A stretch of DNA of 64,000 nucleotides from Atrina japonica (taxonomy: Eukaryota; Mollusca; Bivalvia; Pterioida; Pinnidae), in the NCBI GenBank assembly GCA_030159075.1, contig BROG01000347.1, forward strand, positions 686,718 through 750,717. The letters run 5' to 3'. The notes beneath the pieces were generated by a model, which was given only the letters and a program-made list of their open reading frames with translations, was not told where the DNA came from and made no database searches. Numbering within the stretch: the first letter of the stretch is position 1; each line of letters starts with the position of its first letter. Of this stretch, positions 6,204 to 19,500 are shown one piece after another. A program made the position numbers and the translations under genes.

Positions 6204-7126
6204 TTAGCTATTTTTAGCAGTTTTAGCAGTTTTGGGGTCACTGAGTGCAAATTGCCGCAGAACTGGTAAAAGATGTGTGGTTATGAATGGGAGTGGATGA
6301 CAGTGAGAGAATTTGGATTAGAGTGGGAGTGAGAGGACGGTTGAGAGAGTGATGTGTGGAAGTTAGCTAAGCACCAAGAAAATATTTTGTTGTATAGAGA
6401 AATGTTTTAAAAATTGTAATGTGTTTTCGGAGTTTATTTATTAAATATATTAATGAGATGATGTCCACTCTTCTACAAGAAAGACACCAATCTCATCTCG
6501 ATACTGCTGGTCAGTCAGTGAATGTCCTACACATGGCGGGTGCATGTATGTGCAGCGTAAACTAACACTCTGAAAATACAGGGTATTCTCGTTTGCACGA
6601 GGCAATTGTCTGTCATTTAACGTTATATGTACACTGGTGACCTTCTCCATACATCACTAAACAATTTACAATGTAAATATCGTAAATATATATAATGTAG
6701 ACTTTACAATGATGTGTGGAAAACTTGGTGCTTAGCAAACTTTGAGTAGTATATACAACTTACTGATCATGCAATTTTCTCTTAATATCTAATAATATTG
6801 ATTACTGAATGAGTTGAAAATATTTCAATTTCATGAGAGAAATAAATCATTTATGTGTCTTTTCGTGATAAGAAGATACATTTTCTGAACACACACTTTC
6901 TAAAAAATTTGTATGTGTAAATAACAAATTATAAGAATATTATATTAGCTATACATACATTATTTTTTATTTGAGCGTCAGTTTAGAAATTATCACTTCT
7001 TCTAAACAGTTGACTATAACATTATAATATCTACATAAGCTGTAACTTATCATCCATGTATTTTTTTTTTCTATGACTTTTTCTTTATATTTACATTATA
7101 GAAATGTACATACTCTTTTATATCTG
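6204..7126. other. Intergenic, AT-rich, nothing recognised
   Basis: The base composition drops to the host level here. A short repeat of 'agcagttttagcagtttt' type lies at about 6215-6235, next to the edge of the virus-like block. No gene, and no inverted terminal repeat that would mark the element's end, was found. Confidence 0.5.
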
Positions 7127-7745
7127 ATTACTGGAAGTAATTTAAAATGTACCTTCCCCTTCGGTAATCAAAGAAACAGTTAAGATCACCTATACTGAAT
7201 ATATATCCCCCAGCCCATAAATCCAGATAAACGTTACTGTGCAGCCATATAAAATGTACCTTACCTTCAATAGTCCAAGAAAAAGTTGTGTTGTATACAC
7301 CCATATAATATATACCCATCAGTAAATCAAATACCATATAATATGTACCCATCAGTAAATCAAATACAAACTTCTGAACAGTCATATATAAATCTGAGTA
7401 AAACTTCTGAGCAGTCAGATAAAATGTTCCCCCTCAGTAAATCAGATAAAACTTCAGAAAAATTAATATATAAAATGTACACCCCCTCAAAAAATCATAT
7501 ACAACTTCTGTATAGCCATATAAAAATGATCGCCCCCCTTCATTAATCAAAGAAAAATTCATATGAAATGTACAATCTAAGAAAAATATATAAAATCTTC
7601 TGTACATCTATATGAAATGTACCCAAAACCTTAGAAAATTGTATCAAAACTTATGTGCTGCCACATAAAAAAGTATCTACCCCCCAGAAAACCATATAAA
7701 ACCTCTACACACACAAAATATGTACCCATCCCTTTAGAAAATCAA
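7127..7745. repeat. Degenerate tandem repeat, units about 40-60 bp
   Basis: Imperfect copies of a unit like 'atataaaatgtacc', then C-rich, then 'cagtaaatcagataaaac', then 'ttctgaacagtc', follow one another about ten times with many indels. Both-strand ORFs here are repeat artefacts. Confidence 0.6.
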
Positions 7746-8065
7746 AATTGAATATTTTCGCGTCTGGATATGGAATGCCGTTGTGTAATTTATACCCCAT
7801 TTTTTAATATTTGAAAAATCAGTTTCTAATATTAAGAATTCGTTTTCTAATGCTAAAAAATCATTTTTTGATATTAAAAAAATCGGACGATTTCTTAGTA
7901 GTAAAAATCATCTTTTGTAGCATCATGTATATATATGGAATGTAAACATCACATGTGATGAATCATTCAAACTATTAGGTGTAGAGATATATAGTTTTTT
8001 ATTAAACTTCGACAGACATGTTTCCTGGAGAGTGAGCTTTATGTTTTGTTTAATATGATGAATAT
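7746..8065. other. Intergenic, AT-rich
   Basis: Contains three loosely repeated lines around 'taatattaaaaaatc' at 7800-7900. No gene recognised. Confidence 0.4.
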
Positions 8066-8332
8066 ATGTCTTCCTACCACGATCTTTTAGAAAATGCAAA
8101 TATTCAAATGTCACAAATAAGACGTCTCAAAACTATGGGTTTAGAAACTTTTAAAATATTACATGAACTAGCCCCTTACCCCTGTTTTTCAAATTGTGTA
8201 AAATTAAAAGAGAAATCATATAAGTTTAGATATTCGAGTATTTTACAGATTACAGGTGTACGAACATTAACATATGATAAGAACTCTTTCACATATACAG
8301 CAGTAGTCTTGTGGAATAGTTTAATTCCCTGA
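8066..8332 (+). mobile_element. Non-LTR retrotransposon ORF2, C-terminal fragment only
   Basis: An 88-codon open frame ends in TGA at 8330-8332 and carries the typical tail of jockey/CR1-like reverse-transcriptase ORFs: 'LKTMGLETFKILHELAPYP', then 'YKFRY', then 'VRTLTYDKNSFTY', ending in 'AVVLWNSLIP'. In complete elements this lies after the thumb of the polymerase. No upstream palm motifs are present, so this is a 5'-truncated insertion, the usual result of incomplete reverse transcription. The frame itself is unbroken, suggesting it is not very old. Confidence 0.7.
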
Positions 8333-8940
8333 ACATTTCAGACAGACAGGTAATTCTATGTTGAACCACTGGAATAAGAAAGCTACAAATGCAGTATTTG
8401 TATTTAATAGATTTGACACACCCCTGTTCTGTTTTGCAGTAGCGGTATTGACGTGTAAGGATAGCCTGTCCGTCGGACTTTACTACCTCCCCTTTTAACT
8501 ATTATTCTCTTCTGTGTGTCGTCTGTTAGCACTGCAGCTGAATAACCGAAAACACTAAAAAAATGTCATCCTCCATCCTGTCTGTTCAGTTATAAATTGT
8601 TTTGTGTTGTCATTTCATTAAAATGTTATTTTTCGCTAAAACTTTTAGCATATACGCTGATGTTTTCTGTTTGTTTGTTTGTTTATTTAGTGCGTTTTCA
8701 GTTTTTAAAAGTTAAATTGTTGTACCGATATGTGTTGATATCCCATGTATGTTATTTCCATTTGCTCTTATATCCGGCTTCAGCATGATTCCCGTTAACT
8801 GTACAATGCTTATTGTCTTTTAGTGCTTGATCTACTTATAAATTTGCATGTGTGTGTTTATGTTATTTTAGCTCGCCTGTTTATCTATAGTGCCAGCGAT
8901 ATATATATAAAGCCTAATGCACATATGATGGCGGGCGGAG
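8333..8940. other. Intergenic, possible 3' UTR of the retrotransposon fragment
   Basis: The sequence downstream of the retrotransposon stop (to about 8,870) may be its 3' UTR ('ccttttaactattattctc', 'ctttagtgcttgatc'). No other feature seen. Confidence 0.3.
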
Positions 8941-9521
8941 TAACCTTTTGATTATCATACAGATGATTCTACTCACTTTTCGGTTATGACAAGTTGCACG
9001 GGAAAAACGTTCTATTCCTCACTGCATACTCTGTTATGACATGTTTGGTGACAAGAAGAAACGCTTACTCTAGCCAGTCTAATTTTAATGCTATGCTTTA
9101 TTACCTAAACTCACAAAATTTACTCAGTACTCAAGCTCAACTATCTTTTCATGATTTTAAGGTAAAAACACGCAAAATTAATTCTGTAACTGGAAATATT
9201 TGTATATTGACAGCATACAATTGTAAATAATGATCAAAATTATTGTTTATTTGAAGAAAACTTCAGAAATATTAAAAAATATTTTGAGTACGTACTCAAA
9301 TTTTGACTACAGTACTCAATGTATTTAGGTGGGAAATAATAATTTCTTTCTTAATTACTCAAACCCAAAAAGTTACAAGCGATTATACAGTAAAAAAAAA
9401 CGAAATAAGAGTTGAGTATTGAGTAAATTTGGTGACTTCGCGCCCAGGTTAAGAAAGGGTTCATAAGACACCCCCGTCAGGTTATATGGATTTTATAGGC
9501 CTACAGTAGCCTACTTATTAA
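8941..9521 (+). repeat. Dispersed repeat, copy 1 (filled with a MITE)
   Basis: Matches 38272-38513 along most of its length: 'taaccttttgattatcatac', 'ttctactcacttttcgg', 'ttttattacctaaa' and 'aggttaagaaagggttca' recur in order. This copy is about 340 bp longer, almost entirely because of the element at 9117-9430. Confidence 0.75.
9117..9430. mobile_element. 314-bp MITE with terminal inverted repeats
   Basis: The left end 'aatttactcagtactcaa' is matched in inverse at the right end ('ttgagtattgagtaaatt'), with one mismatch in 18. The interior is rich in further 'tactcaa' motifs (9282-9325). It interrupts the repeat at 8941-9521 where the copy at about 38.43 kb has none, so the insertion is supported by an empty site. 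No transposase. Superfamily not clear. Confidence 0.7.
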
Positions 9522-10440
9522 GCTACATGTGATGCCTCTGCATGCTGTGATATTCCCTGTGTATTTTAGATTTTATATGAGTACTTGTACAAATTTTCAT
9601 TGTCGGTCTTAAAAGCTCTTTAGAACTTATGTTATTTGTTACTAAACATGCCGACTTTAAACAAGCTTTTATTATTATCAGGGATGTATATTATTTTAAT
9701 ATAAAAAATCATTTTCTCATCAATAAAAGTCATTCTTTAACATTTTTATACTAAGAAATGGATTGATTCATTTAAAAATTCGATTTATTAATATTATAAA
9801 ATCTATTTCAATGTGAAAATAGGCCTAGTCAATAATTCCCCAACGGCTTGCAAGTCAAAGACAAAATGGAATTCATAATTCCCTGTAAAAAATTAGAAAT
9901 ATTAGATCTAATCTATTAGTTCCATCATTTTCAAAATTAAGATTGTCAAATGGAAAAAACTTAGTTTACACAAGTCACTATAATACAGCCAGGTTCCCAC
10001 ACCAGCTTCAAGATAGTAAAAGTTTTAGGCAGTCAGGAGATGCTCACTCCAGTTGGTTCGAGTCTGCCTTCGTGAAGCTTCTTCTTAGTTATTGTTCTTA
10101 TGCCCTTTTATAGAACTTCTCCCTAATGCAACAGCTATTATCCTCCAGGCGAGTTACTTTAATCATTGTTTTAATGCCCGGTAATAAAATTTGTTTTGGC
10201 CAGAAATACACCAAATTTATCATCGGGTAATGTTTTATTTACAATTCCAGCGTTGAATAATTGTTAAAACGGCATCTGCCAGATGATCTGGTCAGCAGTT
10301 ATGTCGTGCGAATTCCGCAGTATTTTGAATAATGATAAAAATGACATTTCACTTGTTCTTGATCAATAATACAGAGTTTAATGATTTGTCAAGGTTCATG
10401 ATACTAATTGTGGTACACAGCATACAGTTCATGTAACAAG
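9522..10440. other. Intergenic, upstream of PTAR1
   Basis: AT-rich, with runs such as 'attcatttaaaaattcg'. No gene or clear repeat recognised. Confidence 0.4.
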
Positions 10441-10469
10441 TATGTAAATAAATTTCCGACTTTAAATGT

Positions 10470-10500
10470 GTCACGTGATCATAACAAGCAAAATGGCGGA
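10470..10500 (+). promoter_or_regulatory. Likely PTAR1 core promoter / start-region sites (E-box, YY1-like, ETS-like)
   Basis: A CACGTG E-box lies at 10472-10477, 15 bp before the ATG. The start codon is embedded in 'aaaATGGCGGAAG', which matches the known YY1 consensus (AAnATGGCGG) and overlaps an ETS-type GGAA. Housekeeping genes often have this arrangement close to the transcription start. No TATA box is evident. Role inferred. Confidence 0.4.
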
Positions 10501-10563
10501 AGACAGTAGAGGCGAACGTCTTCTCTCAGATTTAAACAACTCTTTTCGACGTGACCCAGAGAT
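10493..10563 (+). CDS. PTAR1: PTAR1 exon 1 (residues 1-23)
   Basis: The ATG sits in a good context (aaaATGG). The short N-terminus 'MAEDSRGERLLSDLNNSF' precedes the conserved RRDPE motif. Donor GTAAAC at 10564; phase 2. The reading frame would meet TAA at once in the intron, so the splice is required. Confidence 0.85.
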
Positions 10564-13500
10564 GTAAACATATCTGTTTATTTTTACCTGTTGCCAAACC
10601 TTTAATTGTTACCATCTGAATCAGTTTCATTTCACACCGGCATTGTTTACTTAGATGACAACGAAACGAAGGTTACACATTCATGTTGTCAAACGCAGAT
10701 GTCGAGATGAAAACATTCATGAAAACGAAACATTGTCAAAGTCAACATTTTGTGAAAATATTTCTTTGCTCTCGGGTTGTAGTAACTTTGTATTAAGACG
10801 TCTGTATTTTGTGAATATATTTCTTTGCTCTCGGTTTGTGGTAACTTTGTATTAAGACGTCTGTGTTTTGTGAATATATTTCTTTGCTCTCAGGATGTCA
10901 TGTGGTAACTTTGTATTAAGAAGTCTGTATTTTTCGAGTAGAGGCTCGTCAATGAATACCTAGTTTCTAACTTGTAAATGTATTAAAAATATGTAATAAT
11001 CCGTAAGGAGCCTGGAATTTTGTCCACATGTTGATAAACAGGTCATTTTACATTTGTATAGCCTCTCCTCTGTAATATAATGGTGAGGGAAAAGGGTAGG
11101 AGTTTATGGGTCATGGCTGTATCTGGCTGTAGTTTCAAGTAGGGTAAAATCTACAGTACAGACGTGGTGTTTATTCTGTCAAACCCTCTACTTGGTGTAG
11201 AGTGAAACATGGTTCGGTACGGTGATTTTTGGTGTGCAACACTAGAAAAACACTATCACTCCGTGAAAAAATAGTGTAAAGGATTATTTCTCAAAATTAA
11301 TGACTTGACACTTCCATATGCAATAAAAATTGTCTGTGTGTAACAAGCTTACCTGGGCAGTTAATATCCTGAGTGTTAACTTTTTGGACATCCAGTTTTT
11401 AAAGGGCAGTGCTGGTATTTACGTTTAAATTGCACACAGAAGTTACATTTTAAAGATAAAAATAATAATTTATTCATTTAGCAATTTGATCAGACATAAG
11501 GAGACTTAAATTGAAATTTATTTCCAATGTATTAAGCTGGTTCATACGGGATCAAGTTGCTGGCAATAGTATATCAACATTTGTTCTACATGTATATAAA
11601 GTATAAATAGTAGATTTATTATTTTGTAAAACTGTAAAACTTGACTAAATGAAAAATTTATTGCTACATGTATATTGTACATATGTATAACAATCATGAA
11701 ACACATTACTAGTTGAGTCTACATGTGAATTAAATAGTAAATAAATGCCGTAATGGAATATTAAGTAGGCCTATGCCTCCTAGTAGTTTCCTTGGTAAGT
11801 AATGACGAAATCCAAGAACACTAATCATGTAATAGGCAAACATAAAATATATCATTTCTAAAAGTCCATACGGTAGTAGCAAGCCAGGAGTATTCTTTAA
11901 TCGTGAGTAATGGAAACACGTTGACGACCACTGACACTGACGCAATTTAAAGGTGATCCATGTCAATTCCTTTTTTTGTCATTTCGGAATGTCTTAAAAA
12001 ATCATTTACTTAAAAATTATTGACTTTTGAAAATAAAAATAAAGGTATCTTTATTGATGTATTTACATAAATTTAAAAAATCTTTTTAAAAAGAGATGCA
12101 ACATTTCACACCTGATTTTTATATCCCTCTTATGAAATTGAGGGAGATAACTTGTACACTTATTTTGCACTTGTGTATTCATCCACAGACTCAAAGATAC
12201 ATGTGTATGTGAATCAACTATCACCACAATTATACAATGTTACTATTTCTTTTTAATGTCTGATAAAATAGTAAGTCTGAAATGCCGGACTGTATTACTT
12301 CTTAAAACAATGTACACGGTCATACTGGACTGTTGTCAGTTTCAGGTGAACACTGAAAATTTTTGAGTCATATTTCTGTTAATCGTACTTTGAATAAAAT
12401 AAACAATGTAAAAGCTAGTTGAAGTTAACAGTTAAAAATATTAAGATATTTATCAACATTTTCTATTTTATGAGAGAGAGAGAGAGATAGAGAGAGAGAG
12501 TGGGAGGGAGAGAGAGAGATATAGAGAAAGATTTACGTTTTACTACACCACTGTGACACCTATGAAACTATGAAATACAGGATAGTTGTGTAATTTCTGT
12601 CAGAAATCAAATGTAAGTGAAGTTAAATTGTCAAGTTCTTTTTCAAGACGGATCAACATTTACTATCAAGGTAAAAGTTTGGCATGCAGCCAACGATAAT
12701 CGGCACATCAAGCGTATTTGGTCTGCTTGGGATGATTTAGCAAATCAATTTCAAAGCTCTTGGAAAAGAAGTTTTTGTAACTTTCAATGTTTCATGTCAT
12801 AATTTTAGTACATGTAGTAGTAGTAGTACGATTAACAACAATCGGTGAAGGGCAGAGTTTATTTATATGCATAGGTACATCTGAACATGACATTACTGAA
12901 GCGACTGTGATATTCTCTGTCAAACAAGACCTGGGATTTACATCTTGTTTATTACCTGTAGGGTGCAAGTTTGTAGTGATGGTTAATTAATCTAGGCACC
13001 CCATGGAGAAGTGCAATCCAAAACGCTTCATCTGATGATCTCACACGGAGTTTCTCGATGTCAAAGAAATATGCCGCCATAGTGTAGAGTGAAATTTTGC
13101 ATATGATTACACTACAGTTAGAAAGAGACTCACAACATTTTTTGGTGTTTTTTGTCATCATTTTCACGGTGTGGAGCATTTGACAGAATTGACACCACGT
13201 TTGTACTGTTCAATATATGATCTGGGGGCGTTGAGTCTCGTGAACCATATCCTGACCCAGATGATTTTAAAATTGAGGTAGTAAATGAATAAAGAATTTA
13301 CAATTACACTGGCATGAGTACTTGTTCCTACTTGACAACATATCTACCAGTATCCAATAACATGTTTTTCCTGTGAAGCTTGTCATAACCAAAAAGGGAG
13401 TAGAATCACCAGTATCTGTGTGACAATCAAAAGGGTCTCATCAGTGAGAAGCGGGTGCACTAAGTTGAAGATCACTAAATAACAAAAAGCCTGTTATTTA

Positions 13501-16500
13501 GTTTTTCCTGCATACAATTCTCTCCTGTTATACTGATGGGTTTCTTTTTTCTTAATTTCCTTGTTTGATTTTTTGTTTGGTGATACATCAAGGGTCAACA
13601 TTTTGGAAGGATCAAGGATTATATAAATCTTATCAACTTGGCTAGGGGACAATGATTATCAAACATTAATTATATTTGTACATACCCGTACTGAACAGTG
13701 CTTACTTACACTGGTGTTTTCAACTGATTTGGTGAAACATCTTGTACAGTTGAAGGATTTAAAATGCATTTTTTACTGGAGAATCATTGGTGAATGGCAG
13801 TATGCAGGTTTGATGTTACATGTATAATGTGAGAATTATAGAGGATGAAATTTGTTCTTTGAGCAGTTGTGGTGATATGCACGTTTAGCATTATAACATG
13901 GGGTGATATGTGTAGGGAGAACTATACATGTAGTTTTTATGTAGTCTGCTGTACATAAGGAACTCACTAATGTGGAATAGCTCTCTTCCACTTGCATGTA
14001 TCTAAATCATGACTAGAAATGCAATTTTTTAAATGAATAATATATTTTATTTTATGATAAGAGCACCTTTAAAGATATTGAATACACTTGGAGTTTAGAA
14101 GAGGTCATAATATAATGTTAAATATACTTTTTATTAAATCCAAGTTACAAATATATTATGTATATAAAACAGTGAATACGTACATCTACATTGTACTTCC
14201 CCTGGCCTGGAAGGTCTGGCTGAGGCATCTATTGTTTGGATCTTCCGTTTGTCTGTCTTTTCGTAAAATTCACCCCTCACCCTGCTTGTAATTCTATCGA
14301 CTTATATACAAAGTTCAATACCATATTCGACTTATTAAGCGCCCATGTTCCTATAAGCTCCCCTCCCCCTTTTTTACATAAAATCAACAAGGCGATATGG
14401 ACCTGAAAAACCATAAGTAACAGTTTATCTGTGCCCCCTAGCAACAGAATTATGTTGATAGGTGTCCTTGTTAATAACTACAACAACCTTACCACTTTGC
14501 CTCATAAAAATTAACTGTTTTACATCCATTTGACTGATAATTGGTCCCATCAAGTGCCCACCCCCTTTTCCTGATTTTTGTAGTGCCCTGGGAGCTTAAT
14601 GGGTAGAATACTGTTTTTCAAGACTGTTAAGTTATTCACAAGTCACTGATGTCACATGCCCCTTGGGGTGTGGTGGGGGTCAAAATGTAGAACATTGCAA
14701 TATTTATTTGTCAGATATTTGTTAGGACCAGGGGCATTTGTGTTTCACAAACACATATTGATTCTCTCTGTTATGTACTTGTACACCTGTAAATCAATTC
14801 TCAAATCATTTGTTCCTTTTTCAGTGATGAATATGATTTTCTACCAGTACGAGAACCAAAAAACAATAGAAGTCCACTCATTTTACAAGAACATAAACTT
14901 GGACTGGAACTCTGGAGTGTAAAGATTTTGTTCCAGTATGCTTACAACAAATTAGTTTCCTGGAGGCAGAATGACCTGGCAACAAAATTTCTTTGTAAGT
15001 GATGAGATTGCAGAGGTTTGTGGGTTCAACTCTGATAAAATGAGGAAAATGTCCAAATCAGTGGTGATTAGGCAACAGATAGTATTACTACCTTGTTAGG
15101 TTAAATAAACATATATGTGGCTATGTGAGCTCTATTTAGATGGGTATTATTGTACCTTGCAATTAAATACCTATGTGGCTAGATCTATTTAGATGGGTAT
15201 TACTACAATATGTACCTTGCTAGATTAAATAAACTATGTGAGCTCTATTTAGATGGGTATTACTACAATATGTACCTTGCTAGATTAAATAAACTTGCTA
15301 GATCTAAATAAACATATATGTGGCTATGTGAGCTCTATTTAGATGGGTATTACTACAATATGTACCTTGCTAGATTAAATAAACATATATGTGGCTAAGT
15401 GAGCTCTATTTAGATGGGTATTACTACAATATGTACCTTGCTAGATTAAATAAACATATATGTGGCTAAGTGAGCTATATTTAGATGGGTATTACTACAA
15501 TATGTACCTTGCTAGATTAAATAAACATATATGTGGCTAAGTGAGCTATATTTAGATGGGTATTACTACAATATGTACCTTGCTAGATTAAATAAACATA
15601 TATGTGGCTAAGTGAGCTATATTTAGATGGGTATTACTACAATATGTACCTTGCTAGATTAAATAAACATATATGTGGATATGTGAGCTCTATTTAAATG
15701 GGTATTACTACCTTGTTTGATTAAATAAACATATATGTGGATATGTGAGCTCTATTTAAATGGGTATTACTACCTTGTTTGATTAAATAAACATGCATAT
15801 ACATGAATATATGTGGTCTATTTAGTGGTTTCAGTACTCATTACTGCCCATCATTGTCAGTTGTGGTGATCTTTGAAAAATGTAAAATGTATATGTATAC
15901 ACACCAGTGTTCCAGCTAGAAATTTGGAGGGGCAGGCTGGTTTATTCAGAAAAAAGACATTTTTTTTCATTCCTGTGAGAAATCCATCAAAAGGAAAGAA
16001 AAGTTGAGGTTGGGATATATATTCTTAGTACCTACATGTTAGATCTTCTCATTCCTCATCACTAAAGTTTAGTTAGTATGTTCTGTAGTCCAGTCTTCAG
16101 TAATGTACCTTTTCTGCTTGGTGTGCAAATAAGGGTGGGGCAACACTGAGTGAAGAGAAGCAACATCTAGGGCATGGTGCCCTGCTAAAACTTTGTAGCT
16201 TGAACTCTGAACACATCAATGTAATATCTTATAATAGATTAATTTGATTTTGTCACAACATGACATATTACCCATCATGTAAATGGTTCAATTGACTTTT
16301 GGAGATCAATTACTGTTTGTCATCTTGATTTGTGTCTTTAATTTTATCTCAAAAATCACATGTCCAATTCTTGTCAAAGTTGTTCTTTACAATCTCAAGG
16401 GTGGAGATATTAACTAGAAATGAAAATTGAACAATATTATCCTCTCCTGGGTTCAAAACAGATGGACACAGCAAAAATTTACAAAGGATGTAATATTTAA

Positions 16501-19500
16501 ATACCTTTACGTTAGTTGGTGTACCAAAGAACCTTGGTACAAATGTATCATGAGCATGTAGGCAATATATAAATACATGTACATTGTATTTGTGAAATGG
16601 ATGACCCTGTTTTGTAGACAGGGAATTAGGTGACCAGTTACACCCTGTTGGTCACTTTGTCCTATTTCAGATGTCTGAAGTACTCTGTACTTGTTTGGAT
16701 ACTTTTGTTACAAGTGAGAAATCAATTACACTATTGGAATTACTCTGATTGTTACTTACATTGTAGGATTAGTATATACATGTATCTAAATATTTATATA
16801 ATAAAACAGTTCTGGACTTTTGAGTGCCTCGATCAATATTGGATTTCAGGTCAATATTACAGCATATTCATCCACTCAAAAGTCTATAATTGTATAATAT
16901 TTATGATTTTCAATTACTTTATTTTGTTTTCAAGGTCCATCAGATATAATAGGTTTAAGCAGAGCTGTAGTCTTAGTGAACCCAGATTCTGCTACAGCTT
17001 GGAATATAAGGTATGTGGTATAACGTTCATATTTATTTGGTCACCTGAGCCAGAGACCCATGGTGACCTTTTAAGTCATCTGGTGTATGTGGTCACAATG
17101 GTGGCAGTGTTTTGTAATATTGTAGGGTCTATGAAACTGTTTATCTGACCTTCAGAATTTGGTATTTTATAGTTGAAATGTCTGATAAAACAATGAAAGA
17201 CTGGTTAATATATGGTTTTTTTTATTTACATCTTATCATATTTAACACAGCAAATGTCCTTGATTTTTAAATTGTTTGGCTTTCCCTTGTTTATACATGT
17301 GAGTGATCTCCTGGTACTAAAAGTGTCTACCAGTAATAAGCAGCTTCACCAACAAGAAACATTAATATCAGTTTTATACTGCTATAATTAAACTGATTTA
17401 TTGCACAGATTTCAAACATTTTGGACTAACCAGTAATATGTTTGTCAACAAATTAATAAATTGTAGATAGATATACTACATTAAAACCTGTCTTAGAAGA
17501 CCATTCATGAAAGACTACCTGTCTTCTGAGACCAAATTTTGAAAACTGTTAGGTCAAATAATCTTTTGAATAAAACTTCTTTTTAGAACCTGTCTGTTTT
17601 GTGAGACCACATTTGAGTGGCAATTTGATGGTCCCTCAAGACAGTTTCCAATGTAACATACAGTAGAACTTCGATGATTCGAACTTTAATGAGTCGAATT
17701 TCTCGTTGTATCAAACTTTTTACAAAGTCCCGATTTATTTCATTATATATCCTTATTAAAAAACAATTTATAAATCGAACTTTCATGAGTTGAATTTCTC
17801 GGTGTGTCGAACAAAACTGGCAGTCCCATCGCTGTAAAAACATCGAAAATTGATACAAATAATTCGAAGTCGAAGTTTACATGTATACAAGATGTAAATT
17901 ACCCCGTGGCGATTTTCACACCTATCCGACTACGTTGAACAATGGACACGTGTTTATTGGTAAACACCCAGGACAGAATAAAAATAACAACATGATTTAA
18001 CTAATTAAAGGTAATAAGCAGACGCTATATTGATTATTGATTGTTTGCGACTGTGTCAGACTCAAATATGCAAATTACCGGCGGTTGGGTTGGTTGTTTA
18101 CCATCCCGTACCTTGGGTCATTATAAGTTACCGATTTGTAAAAACAAAACGAAATGACCCGATAATATACAGTAAGCATTTTCTACTCAAACTCAAAGTT
18201 TCACTTGTAAAGAAAAAAACAGCATGAAATGAACGGTATCGGCAATTTGATGTGAAAAATATTTTAATGTGTAGTGACTAGTGCTGCATGATACATGTAT
18301 TGACTTTCGTTTTGTATTGATAATCTGTAAATTCTTTTGTCGGATGTGATTTAACACAAGGGTATAACTATAAATAGTAACTGGTTTTTATTAAATTATT
18401 TTGATTATTTTCGTCTTTTTTTGTGTTTCTCAAATAGGTGCTTGGATTATGATTTTTCCGCAGAATGTTTGGATTTATTCTCTGAGTACAAAATAAATAC
18501 ATTGTATCTACATTAAATAGGCCGTAAATGATTTTAGTTGATTAGATTCTAAGTCATGATCCCAGCACATATACAGTTACACAGTCACGTACAATAGATT
18601 TTTTGTGTGGCATGTTGTTATGGCGATAGTGCACTGAGTAAATTTTAGATTTCTCGATTGCCATTCATGAGTCGAAGTCCCGATGTTTCGAACTTTTTTA
18701 GGTGGTCCCTTGAACTTCGACTCATCGAAGTTCTACTGTATTTTAAAATTTTGCTGGAACTTCAGAATTCAAGAAAATCAACAAACAATGATTTTTTATT
18801 TCCATTTTAGAAAAGAGTTGGTAGAAAATGGAGATTTGTCAGTTACGGATGATCTTCGACTTGGTGCTCTGGTGCTGACGAAACATCCCAAAAGTCCAGA
18901 GACATTTAGTCACAGGTTAGTTTGTGAAGTGTAGATCAGTGCAATCATATAGTGTTATTCTAGAGATTAGGGGTGCAATGATACACTTCTCTTTACAATG
19001 ATATGTATCACGATATTTGGCTCTTGATACAATACGTATCATTTTACTAGACTATCCTGAACTCCGAACAAAAAAATAAAAAAAAGAAAGAAATTCTGCC
19101 ATTGGAAAAATTTATTTATCCTGAAAAGGAAGACACGGCCCTGAAAACAAAACAAGAATATGCATCCATGCAACACTTATTTAACAATGCACGTAATGTG
19201 CCTGATTCTCACTTGAGAAAATGGTCTCATATCAAACACCATAAAGTTTGTAATTGATCTTTAAATTTTTTTTGAAGGAGGGAAATTTATTTGCATTAAG
19301 TTTTAAAGGCCCTCTGTAAACTTGTCCTGACCTCGTCGTCTGGGACCCATAACAGCGTGTACTGGGACGTGTTTCTCCTTATTAGCGCAGGCAGTTATCG
19401 AGTTAGGCTTATGCCTAGGCTATGACTACGTCGTTTTGAGTGAGTGACCATGTTCGATGTGTTGCCCGATTTATTTGTCAATTCAACGTAACAATGGTAT

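Larger units (their letters stand above)
10564..14824 (+). other. PTAR1: PTAR1 intron 1 (4,261 bp)
   Basis: Contains a 59-bp x 3 tandem repeat (10748-10930), a GA microsatellite (12471-12530) and a degraded MITE (14321-14613). ORFs in it (for example 11730-11966 minus) resemble nothing known. Confidence 0.8.
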
